Source of the DNA: CBDCVA01 sp965222935 [NCBI: Candidatus Latescibacterota bacterium]
GTDB lineage: Bacteria; Latescibacterota; CBDCVA01
Length of the DNA: 64,000 nucleotides
NCBI GenBank assembly: GCA_965222935.1
Contig: CBDCVA010000002.1
Coordinates: 1 to 64,000, forward strand
Direction: 5' to 3'
The position numbers and the translations under genes were made by a program. Positions 20,151-30,687 of the stretch are shown in pieces. Below the pieces are notes generated by a model. The model searched no databases. It saw nothing but the letters and a program-made list of their open reading frames with translations, and was not told the DNA's origin. Numbering within the stretch: position 1 is the stretch's first letter; each line of letters starts with the position of its first letter.

Positions 20151-20236
20151 AAGCCCGCACAAGGGAGGCCTGTCCCGTTTCGAGGCCAAGTAGCAAATTT
20201 CCTTCTAAAGATAATCAGGCGACCTGAAAAAATCTC

Positions 20237-20265
20237 TTGACAGGCACGAGATAGAGACTTATATA
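20237..20265 (+). promoter_or_regulatory. Sigma70-type promoter of groES-groEL
   Basis: Perfect -35 TTGACA at 20237-20242, 17-bp spacer, -10 TATATA at 20260-20265. The expected start site near 20272 falls just before the CIRCE operator. No sigma32-type box is evident, so heat control probably works through HrcA. Confidence 0.85.
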
Positions 20266-20277
20266 GGCGTGCGCTTT

Positions 20278-20304
20278 TTAGCACTTGAAACTTCAGAGTG
20301 CTAA
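20278..20304. promoter_or_regulatory. CIRCE operator (HrcA binding site)
   Basis: TTAGCACTT, nine bases, GAGTGCTAA: the CIRCE inverted repeat with a single mismatch to the TTAGCACTC/GAGTGCTAA consensus. It overlaps the predicted transcription start of groES-groEL, where HrcA represses in the absence of heat stress. hrcA itself is not in this window. Confidence 0.93.
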
Positions 20305-20358
20305 TAGAGAGGTCTCTGGATTTCTCCATGGTGGGTCATCGCAAGGAGGCAGCGACAG

Positions 20359-20670
20359 ATGGCCACGCAGACCGCGACGAAGATGGAGCTCCGTCCCTTG
20401 TCGGACCGTGTTTTGGTGAAGCCGGACGCGGACGCGGCGGAGAAGGTGGGCAGCATTTACGTGCCCGATACGGCCAAGGAGCGACCGCAGCGGGGCGAGG
20501 TGGTTGCGGTGGGCCCGGGTCGGAAGAGCGACAAGGGCGACGTGGTGGCGATGAACGTGAAGGCGGGCGACAAGGTGCTCTACAGCAAGTATGGGGGCAC
20601 GGAGCTCGAGATCGAAGGCGAAGACTATCTGATCATGTCCGAATCGGACATCCTGGGGGTGTACGCGTAG
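20359..20670 (+). CDS. groES: Co-chaperonin GroES
   Basis: 103 residues: [44 protein letters not shown], the mobile loop being around residues 22-36. It forms the heptameric lid of GroEL. A strong AAGGAGG ribosome binding site at 20343-20349 precedes ATG. groEL follows after 34 bases; both are controlled by the CIRCE promoter upstream. Confidence 0.98.
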   Translation: MATQTATKMELRPLSDRVLVKPDADAAEKVGSIYVPDTAKERPQRGEVVAVGPGRKSDKGDVVAMNVKAGDKVLYSKYGGTELEIEGEDYLIMSESDILGVYA

Positions 20671-20689
20671 GTCTGCCAGAGGTCGTTAG

Positions 20690-22336
<1,647 letters not shown>

Positions 22337-22382
22337 TCCATTCCGAGCCGCTCCTGCAACCTAAGACAGACATCACACTTGC

Positions 22383-22415
22383 CAGGCCCGCATGAACTTG
22401 CGGGCCTGTTTCTTT
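22383..22415 (+). terminator. Rho-independent terminator after groEL
   Basis: Perfect 10-bp stem CAGGCCCGCA (22383-22392) with TGCGGGCCTG (22399-22408), loop TGAACT, followed by a T-rich tail TTTCTTT. Confidence 0.88.
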
Positions 22416-22862
22416 GTGCTCCAGTCAGTACTCGTTGTATCCATTCAGGGCCGGAGCACGGGTTGTTCCCTGTGGGGCAGGGAGAGACTCTACACCCCTT
22501 CAAAGTGCAGAGGTGACCCGTTGAAACCGCACACTGCTCAGAGTCTAGGTCCAGTGCCGCAGGAGACAGCGGTTCCTCGGAACCTTGATGAGAGTGCCAT
22601 GGACGAATTGGTAGGGACACTCTTGATGTTCAGCCTTGGGCCCAAGCGTTCGAGTGTAGGGCGCATGAAACCGTTCTTCGGGCGTCCAGGGGACGTGCGG
22701 TGACCATCGCTCGCTGGGCAGCCAACGTAGGCGTGACGCTGATGACTCGAGGTACATCGCCCGGCGGAGGCGTTGCCGTTCTTATTGCGGCTGAGTTGGA
22801 GAACTCGGTGGGACGAACTGGCGGTCTGATGAAGCGCGACGCTGCCGGGGGATGGAGACGTT
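22416..22862. other. Intergenic stretch with no recognised gene
   Basis: About 450 bp between the groEL terminator and the convergent DUF4159 gene. A plus-strand frame of about 100 codons runs through 22392-22703, but its proposed start is within the terminator stem and its translation matches nothing I know. No promoter, tRNA or repeat was recognised. Confidence 0.5.
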
Positions 22863-24131
22863 TTAGTCGCTGCTTGCGACGGTGCGCGTAGCGATCGATC
22901 CCTCCTGGGTGAGGGCGAAGACGATAATGTTGATGCCCAGTTTCTGAATGTCGATGTTGTTCCGCTGCGTACCTAAGGTCCCGAGGGTGCTGAGGTATTT
23001 GTTTCGTCTCCAGTGGCCAACGTAGTCTTTCGTCTCGTAGATGGCCACGAGACGCCCATCGAGCGTGATACCTTCAATATAGTCGCGTGCTTCCAGAGGG
23101 TACTTGTAGAACTGGATTTCCTGCGTGTAGTAGCTCGCCCTATTATGGAAGAGATTGCCCCCCCAGGGGGCACCGTCGAAGTCGAAGTAAGAGTGGTATA
23201 TCGGGTGTTCATTGGGCAGAATTTCGAACTCCCAGTGCGCCCCCTGCCGCAGCCCGGCAGCTTCTAGTGATTTTCGGAAAAAGTTACGGCAGTGATTCTC
23301 GCTCTTCCAACTGCCTTCGACCATCACGAAACCGCCTCCGGTCATGTATTTTCCCATGGCTTTGGCCTGAAACGGCAGGACAAATTGCCAAGTCCAGACC
23401 AGCACCCATGGGATCTTCATGAGCCGTGGGTCGGCCACTGAAATGCCCTCGACGACCCTGACGTTGATGTCCGTTAGGCTGTTGAAGGCCTCCGCCAAAT
23501 CTTTCAGATGGGCACTTCCCCAGGGCTGGCCGCCGCCAAGGGTTACCGTGGCGATGTCGAAGTAGCCCTTGATGCGGCGCCGGTCCGTCAGGTCCTGGAC
23601 CACCATAGCTCGGTCGCGCCCATAGTGGAAGGCCTCGACGTCCACCATTTCCAACTTCATATCGAGCTGGCGACCGCTCGACTTTGCGGCCCGAACCACG
23701 CCCGACTCGATCATGGGCTCCAGAGCGGGACGCTCGAAGTTCGCCGACTGGCTCACCACCATCTGGGGACGTACCAGGCTGTCTAGCACTTTGCTTGCTT
23801 TTGGCGCACGGCTGATCCCTCGCGTATCCACCTTAGCGCGCACGCGCTTCATCCGCCGCCGCATCTGACGCCGCTTGGGCTTCGGCGCTTTCCGAAGTTC
23901 CAGGGGCTTGACCAGGCGCGGCTCGCGCTTGATGAAGCGGGTCGTCAGCGGCTTGACGGCTCGCCTTTCCGCTGAAACCTTCCAGATCGCCAGAGATCCA
24001 TGAAGCGCGATGGCCACAATAAGACTGATGATGCGGATCTTTCGCGTCTGCTTCGCTGCCATCGCCCCGAGGTCTAGCCGCGCTGAAGGTGTGTTGAACC
24101 GTGATGCTCTGCTGGTTGGCTGGTCGGCCAT
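22863..24131 (-). CDS. DUF4159 protein with TonB-like membrane anchor
   Basis: 422 residues. A single transmembrane segment (about 33-50, RIISLIVAIALHGSLAIW) is followed by a basic, Pro/Arg/Lys-rich spacer (60-100), resembling the N-terminal layout of TonB. The C-terminal half (about 180-405) matches DUF4159: FDIATVTLGGGQPWGS, GKYMTGGGFVMVEGSW, NEHPIYHSYFDFDG and LEGITLDGRLVAIYETKDYVGHW. DUF4159 is related to the glutamine-amidotransferase-like flavodoxin fold and is seen with von Willebrand and gliding-type gene sets; its biochemical role is unknown. It is divergent from the barrel-like gene at 24366. Confidence 0.78.
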   Translation of the reverse strand: MADQPTSRASRFNTPSARLDLGAMAAKQTRKIRIISLIVAIALHGSLAIWKVSAERRAVKPLTTRFIKREPRLVKPLELRKAPKPKRRQMRRRMKRVRAKVDTRGISRAPKASKVLDSLVRPQMVVSQSANFERPALEPMIESGVVRAAKSSGRQLDMKLEMVDVEAFHYGRDRAMVVQDLTDRRRIKGYFDIATVTLGGGQPWGSAHLKDLAEAFNSLTDINVRVVEGISVADPRLMKIPWVLVWTWQFVLPFQAKAMGKYMTGGGFVMVEGSWKSENHCRNFFRKSLEAAGLRQGAHWEFEILPNEHPIYHSYFDFDGAPWGGNLFHNRASYYTQEIQFYKYPLEARDYIEGITLDGRLVAIYETKDYVGHWRRNKYLSTLGTLGTQRNNIDIQKLGINIIVFALTQEGSIATRTVASSD

Positions 24132-24274
24132 GGAGGTCTCCCACTATCAATCGGATTTTATGATCGAAATATGGGCCTTCACAGGCGCAGCCGCAAGGGG
24201 CACGCACCCGACGGATGAGGCTGGCCTTCGCAGCCCTTCTTGCAAAAGCAGAATCCCAGTGAAGGGTAAGAGTC

Positions 24275-24304
24275 TTGACAACTCCACGAGCCTTCGTCTT
24301 GATT
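24275..24304 (+). promoter_or_regulatory. Possible promoter for the barrel-like gene at 24366
   Basis: A perfect -35 TTGACA at 24275-24280 is followed 18 bases later by TTGATT (24299-24304), a poor -10. It lies in the divergent space before the 24366 gene. Confidence 0.35.
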
Positions 24305-24365
24305 ATCGCTCGTGCACGGTAGCCTCAAAACGGACATCCAATGTCGTGGGATAGAGGGGAGGCAC

Positions 24366-27095
24366 ATGCCGTTGTGGCGGTGGAGCCTCGTCCAACTCAC
24401 ATTGCTTGCGGTCGCGACGCTGCTCGCATCGGGCGTACGGGCCCAGGTGATTAAAGGAACGAAGCGCGTTCACCCGTTCATAGGGCGTGCGTGGCTGGAG
24501 CCCTATCAGAATTACGCCAAGTCAGATTTGTGGTATTATGCAGGTGCGGGGCGAATACATAAACAGTACGACCCGCTTGGGGGGCTCTTAGCGCGCGAAG
24601 GCCTGTTGGCGTGGACTTGGGTCGAGCATCGGCCGGGCATGGGCGTGGGGAACAGGGACATTCGTGACGGCAGTGTGAGGCTAAGGGACAGAAGCTTCTG
24701 GGGTGAGATCAACATGATGAGCATCTCTAGCGATCGTTACAAGGGCTGGAGATGGAACTTCACCGTCGCAACCCTCGACCTCCGAGCGAACTTCACGAGC
24801 TTCACCTTACGGCTCCCTCGTTTCACCGGCATCGCCCTGAATATGGCGTCCGAGAAGAACGCCCTGACTCTGCTTTACACCCGCGGTTACCCCACGTGGC
24901 GGCAGAACATCGAAAACCTGGAGCCAGGACCGCTCAGCGGCGACGCCGACAACCGGTCGCGAGTGGCACTGAGCCCGCAACCCCTCTTCGGTGCCCACTG
25001 GCAGACGGCGATCGGTGATGCGGTGAAGCTGGGCGCGACCTTTGTGAACATGCACGCCGAAAGCGCCAGAAGCAAGGAATTCATCACCCAGGTGCGCGGT
25101 GGTCTTCCCTACGAAATGTTACCCCCTGAGCGCATCATCCTCACTTTCAGCGACGATTCGCCGGAGGATGGCATCGGCGGCGCGGCCGTCTTCGGGGAAC
25201 CGATCGTGCGCGTGATCGCCGAGGGGGATAGCGTGCTGACGCGGTTCATTCCGGCCATCCTGGGCGGGCAGCGGGTAGGGGGTCACTGGGAGGCGAACGG
25301 CTTCGAGGATCTCTCGTTCGCGTACGACATGCCCCTGAGCCCCATCCCGATAGCGATGGAGATCGAGGCGACTGTTGCCAACGACTATCGGATTGGGGTC
25401 AATCAGGAGCACAAGTTCTTCAACCCGTTGAACGAACTGCTCAAGCTACAGCTGGATGAGAAGGGCGATCCCGTGCTGTTTGTAGATCGCGGCACTGAGC
25501 CGGTCATCATCGATCGGGCTGAAGGCAACATCCGTGATTTCTCGAATAAGCGAAAGGTGAGATTCCGTTACGGCTTCAACACGGGCACGACCCGTTACGG
25601 CGTCGATCTGGAGGCGGACTTCGGTGGCCTAGCGCTCAGCGGTGAACTCGCGCTCTCATCGACCTACCAGCAGTTTCCGACGCCTCGGGGCGAGCAGCTC
25701 TCGCCCACGCGAGACTCCGCCTGGTTCATCAACGCGGTCAAGACCCTGGGGGACGGGTTGGACGTGGGGCTGGAGCTCTTTCACGTGGGACCCAAGTACG
25801 GCGGCTACCAGGGGAGCCGGGAAGGCTATCGCGGCGGCATGCTGTTCTACCACGATCGAGGCGGCAGCAACAGGAACGAGACCATCAACTTTGAGCTCCC
25901 GCTCGTGGACGATAACGATGATTGGGATAAATGGTCGGATGACGACGCCTCGAACGAGGCGGTCTCGGAGCTTCAAAACAACCGGGACGCCGGTGTCTTC
26001 CCCGGTCAAGACGAGGACCGGGACGCCACGTGGGATGAGGACAAGAACGAAAACCGCATCCCGGATTTCGAGGAACCCTTCCTCCTCTACCATTCCGACC
26101 CCGTGGACTTCCTCTACGGTTTCGACTGGAACAACAACCTCCAGGTCGATCAGCACGAAGATGATGAGAAACCCGACTTTCGGTACGATAAGGATCTTGA
26201 AGGCAGCCACGTTTTCGCGGCCTACAGGCCGATACGGCCCCTTGAAGTGGCGGTGGGCAGGTTCGACAGTCGCGGGATAGCGGAAGGTACCCGCAACGAC
26301 GTACGCTACGTTCGGACCCGCTTCGTGTTGAGCGATCCAGCCCGCGGCGAGATTGAGATTCGCCACGATACCAAACGCGTTCGCGATGACATTCGCAATA
26401 GCTACTATACGTTCGCCGAGTTCCCTGTTCCGGCGGGACCCCAACCGGGTGATCCCGGCTACGACACGCTGCTGATGCGCAACTCCATCGCCAGCACGCT
26501 CTGGCTGGGCACGCGGTACTCGCAGGTGTTGAACCTGCATGCGGAGAACAACGTCCGTATCCTGGACAACCACCAGCTTCCCGAAGTGTTCAAAGACGGC
26601 ACGTCCCAGGACGACGTGCGCCGGACCCAGTTCACGATGGTCAACCGGTTCGACTACCGGTTCCGTTTCGGCAAGTGGCGGATCACGCCGATGTTCAAGC
26701 GGCTGACGTTGGTCGAGACCGCAAAGCCCAAGGGTTCCCCGCGTGTGGCCGCCAGGAGCCAGTCCTGGACGGCGCCGATCCTGAAGGTGGATTACCAAAT
26801 CAGCAAGAACACGATTCTCCGGCTCGGGCAGCAGGGCTTCCGGCTGGGGTTCGTGGACAATCGTCGCACGCGCAATTTCGCCGCCTTCCGGTTCCGCGAT
26901 AAGCGGGACCCGCTGGCAGAGTTCGCGTCAAGCGACTTCATCATCCTCTTCCAGAACCGGTCGAACTACTTTGGGAAAGCGTTGATCTCGGTGGTGGGCT
27001 ATCACCGGCAGACGAAGGAATTCATGGACCGGAGCGCCTCGCTCCGCAATCAACGCTTCAGCCGCCTCTTCATCGAACTCGTCTCCGGCGTCTGA
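24366..27095 (+). CDS. Large secreted/outer-membrane barrel-like protein with an Asp-rich insert
   Basis: 909 residues from ATG at 24366, preceded by GGGGAGG. Signal peptide MPLWRWSLVQLTLLAVATLLASGVRA. Most of the protein shows alternating strand-like segments with aromatic ends, as in outer-membrane barrels. Residues around 515-610 are a strongly acidic insert (DNDDWDKWSDDD, DEDRDATWDEDKNENRIPDF, DWNNNLQVDQHEDD) with D-x-D/N-x-D spacing like dockerin or thrombospondin-type calcium loops. It does not end in a typical barrel Phe (LVSGV). The family is not recognised. Its divergent neighbour is an energy-transducer-like DUF4159 protein, which fits a cell-envelope role, but that is inference. 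Confidence 0.7.
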   Translation: MPLWRWSLVQLTLLAVATLLASGVRAQVIKGTKRVHPFIGRAWLEPYQNYAKSDLWYYAGAGRIHKQYDPLGGLLAREGLLAWTWVEHRPGMGVGNRDIRDGSVRLRDRSFWGEINMMSISSDRYKGWRWNFTVATLDLRANFTSFTLRLPRFTGIALNMASEKNALTLLYTRGYPTWRQNIENLEPGPLSGDADNRSRVALSPQPLFGAHWQTAIGDAVKLGATFVNMHAESARSKEFITQVRGGLPYEMLPPERIILTFSDDSPEDGIGGAAVFGEPIVRVIAEGDSVLTRFIPAILGGQRVGGHWEANGFEDLSFAYDMPLSPIPIAMEIEATVANDYRIGVNQEHKFFNPLNELLKLQLDEKGDPVLFVDRGTEPVIIDRAEGNIRDFSNKRKVRFRYGFNTGTTRYGVDLEADFGGLALSGELALSSTYQQFPTPRGEQLSPTRDSAWFINAVKTLGDGLDVGLELFHVGPKYGGYQGSREGYRGGMLFYHDRGGSNRNETINFELPLVDDNDDWDKWSDDDASNEAVSELQNNRDAGVFPGQDEDRDATWDEDKNENRIPDFEEPFLLYHSDPVDFLYGFDWNNNLQVDQHEDDEKPDFRYDKDLEGSHVFAAYRPIRPLEVAVGRFDSRGIAEGTRNDVRYVRTRFVLSDPARGEIEIRHDTKRVRDDIRNSYYTFAEFPVPAGPQPGDPGYDTLLMRNSIASTLWLGTRYSQVLNLHAENNVRILDNHQLPEVFKDGTSQDDVRRTQFTMVNRFDYRFRFGKWRITPMFKRLTLVETAKPKGSPRVAARSQSWTAPILKVDYQISKNTILRLGQQGFRLGFVDNRRTRNFAAFRFRDKRDPLAEFASSDFIILFQNRSNYFGKALISVVGYHRQTKEFMDRSASLRNQRFSRLFIELVSGV

Positions 27096-27497
27096 TCTTC
27101 TTCCTTCGACGCCTCCATGACCGCCCTGGTCTCCGGCGTCATTTACCTCTCCGGTGCCAAGTTGAGACGGCACTTGAGCTTCGTGTTCAGCCGGGCTTTA
27201 TATCAGCGCCAGGGGCGGGTGGAGGAGACCGTTGTGGCTCACGAGAGGGCGGTTGCGCCTCGCCTAGACTGCCGGGGAGGGGTTAAACGGACCGGAGCGC
27301 AAGCAAACCATCGCCATGCCGGAGAAGGTCCCCGACCTCAAGCCCGGCAACGCCCTCGCGACGCACCATGTGCGGGAACTGCACGAGTAAGCGCTTCCTT
27401 GACTGCCCCCCATCAAACGAAGCGGGGCAGCCGAACCACAGGCTCGACTGCCCCGTACGTGCATGACTTTAGAGCACCTTGGTGCTCCAAACGAACC
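27096..27497. other. Intergenic stretch between convergent genes
   Basis: About 400 bp with no recognised gene. It holds two copies of a GACTGCCCC word (near 27401 and 27446), the first paired with a downstream GGGGCAG, and a short perfect hairpin GAGCAC/GTGCTC at 27472-27487 that could end transcription of the minus-strand gene, though it lacks a T-run. Short frames here match nothing known. Confidence 0.45.
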
Positions 27498-28370
27498 TTA
27501 CTTGAACAGCGCCTTGACGGTACCCCAGGTGCTGCTCTCGACGGCCACGCCTTCGCCGGGCGCAAAAGTCCAGTCGCCCCACTCGCCGTCGTCGTCACCC
27601 GTCGAGTTGAGACAGAACTGACCGCCGAAGTCTTCTTCACCGAGATCGGCGTCGGTGTGGACGATCATGCCACCGCCGATCGTCAGCCCCACCGCTGGTT
27701 GGAACTCGGGGTTCACGGCGATGAGCGTCTCGGCGAAGGGCACGAACGCCTCGATCACGTAGCTCGTCCCCGAAACCGCGTCGATGGCAACAGCGTACTG
27801 GACCGTATCGGGTAGATCGGCACCGCGCTGGTGGCCATCGGCATCGCCGTGGTCCCATTTCTTTCCGTTGCTCGGATACGTGTCGTCCGCTACGAAGTCG
27901 ATGACGTGGTCGCCCTGGATGTACGGCACTCCGTCACCATCGTGCGGCACGTCGAAGTACCACGCGCAGGAGTCCTTGAGCCACCAGTCGTTGGCATCGT
28001 CGATACTGGTTACCGTATCGTGGACGTTGTCGGTGGTCTTCACTCCCAGATAGACCCCATCCATATCCCAGGCATGGAAGTACTCGCCTGAGAGGTCTGC
28101 GGCGGTCAGTGGAGTACCTTCCGGCTCAACGCCACTGTCGAAGATGCCCGAGCACGCGGTGAAATAGGGTTGCTGCTGCAACCGCTGCAGGTCCCAGACG
28201 CCGTCCGTCCAGGCAAAATCCTCCCAGTCCGAGAGGTCGCCGTCGATGGTCGGTTTGAAGCTCAGCATGGGCGCTTCAACCGTGACGGCGCTCGAAAGGT
28301 GCGCCGACGCACTCGTCGCAAGCAGCATCGACAGGCCGACACCGATAGCGACAACTGCTACCTTACGCAT
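27498..28370 (-). CDS. Secreted protein with CBM9-like (sugar-binding) fold
   Basis: 290 residues with a signal peptide (cleavage after SASA, about residue 23). The opening PTIDGDLSDWEDFAW and the later strands GVYLGVKTTDN, CAWYFDVPHDGDGVPYIQGDHVIDFVAD and YVIEAFVPFAE match the carbohydrate-binding family 9-like domain (DOMON-related fold) found in secreted glycan-binding and cytochrome-containing proteins. No catalytic or haem motif is visible. A GGAGG ribosome binding site precedes ATG. It is a more distant relative of the close pair at 54098 and 55174, and has the same length as the first of them. Confidence 0.75.
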   Translation of the reverse strand: MRKVAVVAIGVGLSMLLATSASAHLSSAVTVEAPMLSFKPTIDGDLSDWEDFAWTDGVWDLQRLQQQPYFTACSGIFDSGVEPEGTPLTAADLSGEYFHAWDMDGVYLGVKTTDNVHDTVTSIDDANDWWLKDSCAWYFDVPHDGDGVPYIQGDHVIDFVADDTYPSNGKKWDHGDADGHQRGADLPDTVQYAVAIDAVSGTSYVIEAFVPFAETLIAVNPEFQPAVGLTIGGGMIVHTDADLGEEDFGGQFCLNSTGDDDGEWGDWTFAPGEGVAVESSTWGTVKALFK

Positions 28371-28812
28371 AGACCTAACCTCCTACTACATGTCTACATG
28401 AACCCCTGAGAAGCTTTCGCTTCCAGGAACGACTTGGAACGGGTTTACTAACTGCGTTCTGCTGACATGTCCCCCCTTTCTCCCTATCATCGTCAGCATC
28501 GGTGCTTCTTAGTTTACAGAATACTTCTTATGCACATCAAAGGTAGTTACGGCACTAGACGCCCTAACATCAACTCCAATAACCTAAGCACTGTATTACG
28601 GTGTTTAGTCCGCACGAGTTAAGACGCAATTTATACTGAGGACTCTACCAAGTCAAGGTTCAAATTGCACGGATCCGTATCCAACGGGCAGCTCCGGCCA
28701 GACTCGACGGGCCCGATTCGTCCTCCGGTTGCTTTTGCAACCGGCAACCGTTAAACTTGGTGTGCATTCACGGGGCCGTGACAGGCGGCGACCCAGCACC
28801 AACAGGCGGGAC
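28371..28812. other. AT-richer regulatory space between divergent secreted-protein genes
   Basis: About 440 bp clearly richer in A/T than the surroundings. On the minus strand TTGACT (28656-28651) and TATAAA (28635-28630) are spaced 15 bp, a weak promoter candidate for the CBM9-like gene. A perfect 8-bp hairpin CCGGTTGC/GCAACCGG with loop TTTT spans 28725-28744, in the leader of the FG-GAP gene; it has no T-tail, so it could be an operator or an RNA structure. Confidence 0.45.
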
Positions 28813-30630
28813 ATGGAAAGGGTCGGAAGTCAAGGGCCACAGGTGAGATCACGAAGCCTTTTCATCGCGCTCTGGCTCGCGTCGGTGACGGTGGCGGGAG
28901 CTGGGGAGCTAGCCTTCACGGACGTCACTGAAGAAGCGAGAGTCAAAAGTGACGTGCGGATCACGCGCGGCAACTATGGCGCTGCCTTCGTGGATTTCGA
29001 CGGAGATGGGCGGCTGGACATCCATACGGCCAACCGCCTCGGGGATTTCCTCTACCACAACAACGGCGATGGCACGTTCACCGACGTCGCCGTTCTGGCG
29101 GGCGTCGTCAACCTCAGTCAAAGGCGCCAAACTGGCTGCGGCATCTTCGCCGATGTGGACAATGACGGTGACCTCGACCTGTTCACCACCGCCATGCAGA
29201 CGTCGAATGCCCTCTATCTCAACGATGGCACAGGGCGTTTCGAAGATGCGGCGGATCAGCTTGGGCTGGCGGACGGCGAGAACAACTTCTACACGAGCGC
29301 CGCCTTTGCGGATATCGACCTCGATGCCGATCTGGATCTCTACGTCGTGCAGGTCGGCCACGACAGCCTCAACGTGCTCTACCGCAACGACGGCGCCGCC
29401 GGCTTCGCGGACATCACCGAGCTCTGGGGCGGGGTAGCCAACGGCGGCTGGAGCCTGCAACCCCTGTTCGCCGACTACGACAACGACGGTGATCCCGACC
29501 TCTACGTCATCAACGACTACGGGCCCGACGTCTTCTACCGCAACGAACACCCCGAGCCGCGCTTCACCGACGTGACGGCCGAGAGCGGTCTGGTGGAACG
29601 GGGCCTCGGCATGGGCGGCATGTGGGCCGACTACGATCAGGACGGCGACCTCGATCTCTATATCACCAATCACGGCGACAATGCCCTCGCCCGTAACCGC
29701 GGCGATGGAACCTTCGAGTGGGTCACGGATGCGGGAGTGTACGACTATCTCACCGGCTGGGGCACCGGGTTCTTCGACGTCGAAAACGACGGCGACCTGG
29801 ACCTCTACGTGGTCAACGGCTACATCGGCAAAGGGTTGAACCCGCACCAGCCGGACGTCTTCTACGTGAATCCGGGCAACGGCCACTTCGAGGACGCCAC
29901 GGCAGCGATCGGCCTGGACACCCGAAAAGCCAACGGCCGAGGCTCAGCACTGGGTGACTATGACCGCGATGGCGACCTGGATCTCTACGTCGTCAACATC
30001 GATGCGCCCAACGTCCTCTATCGCAATGACAGCGTGGGCGGCCACTGGTTGAACGTCGCGACGGTTGGCACCCTCTCCAACCGCGACGGCGTCGGGACGC
30101 GGGTCACCGTCGAGACGGATGGCCGCCGTTGGATGCAAGAGGTCGCCATCGGCTCATCGTTCGCCAGCCAGGATAGCCCCGAGCTCGAGTTCGGCTTTGG
30201 CACGGCAACCCGTATCGAGCGGATTCACGTACGCTGGCCCAGCGGAATAGAGCAGGAGCTTCGAGACGTCGAGGTCGATCAGCGACTCACGCTCATCGAG
30301 CCCACCCCGACGGCCGTCCTCGAACGCAACGACACCGAAGGCACAGCGCCGACGGCCTTCCGGTTGGGTCTCCCTACGCCGAACCCCTTCAACGCTGAGA
30401 CAGGGGTCGTTTTCGATCTCCCGCGAGGGACCGACATCCGGCTTGTCGTCTTCGATCCGTTGGGCCGGGTCGTCCGCACCCTCGTCAACGACGCGATCGC
30501 CCCTGGGCGCTACCTCATCACCTGGGACGGCCGAGATGACGCCGGTCGAGCTGCCGCGAGCGGTCTCTTCTTCGTCCATCTACAGGCGGACGACTTCTCC
30601 GCAACCCGCAAGCTCGCCCTCGTGCGCTGA
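28813..30630 (+). CDS. CRTAC-type FG-GAP/VCBS protein with UnbV/ASPIC and FlgD-like C-terminal domains
   Basis: 605 residues from ATG at 28813 (a GTG at 28843 would give a tighter signal peptide). A signal sequence (FIALWLASVTVAGAG) leads into about seven FG-GAP/VCBS repeats, each with a calcium-loop-like core such as DNDGDLDLY, forming a predicted beta-propeller (about 45-400). The UnbV/ASPIC domain follows (HWLNVATVGTLSNRDGVGTRV ... VRWPSGIEQEL). The end, NPFNAETGVVFDLP ... WDGRDDAGRAAASGLFFV, is a FlgD-like Ig domain used as a C-terminal sorting domain in type IX-type secretion and relatives. Likely a secreted, surface-attached protein; ligand unknown. Confidence 0.88.
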   Translation: MERVGSQGPQVRSRSLFIALWLASVTVAGAGELAFTDVTEEARVKSDVRITRGNYGAAFVDFDGDGRLDIHTANRLGDFLYHNNGDGTFTDVAVLAGVVNLSQRRQTGCGIFADVDNDGDLDLFTTAMQTSNALYLNDGTGRFEDAADQLGLADGENNFYTSAAFADIDLDADLDLYVVQVGHDSLNVLYRNDGAAGFADITELWGGVANGGWSLQPLFADYDNDGDPDLYVINDYGPDVFYRNEHPEPRFTDVTAESGLVERGLGMGGMWADYDQDGDLDLYITNHGDNALARNRGDGTFEWVTDAGVYDYLTGWGTGFFDVENDGDLDLYVVNGYIGKGLNPHQPDVFYVNPGNGHFEDATAAIGLDTRKANGRGSALGDYDRDGDLDLYVVNIDAPNVLYRNDSVGGHWLNVATVGTLSNRDGVGTRVTVETDGRRWMQEVAIGSSFASQDSPELEFGFGTATRIERIHVRWPSGIEQELRDVEVDQRLTLIEPTPTAVLERNDTEGTAPTAFRLGLPTPNPFNAETGVVFDLPRGTDIRLVVFDPLGRVVRTLVNDAIAPGRYLITWDGRDDAGRAAASGLFFVHLQADDFSATRKLALVR

Positions 30631-30687
30631 ACCAAGAGGGCTCGCACCGCACGTAGGGTCAGCCTGGGCCCCTGCTGCACAGGGCGG

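Noticed and set aside
22392-22703. 103-codon plus-strand frame after groEL
   Set aside because: Starts inside the groEL terminator stem, has no ribosome binding site and no recognisable product.
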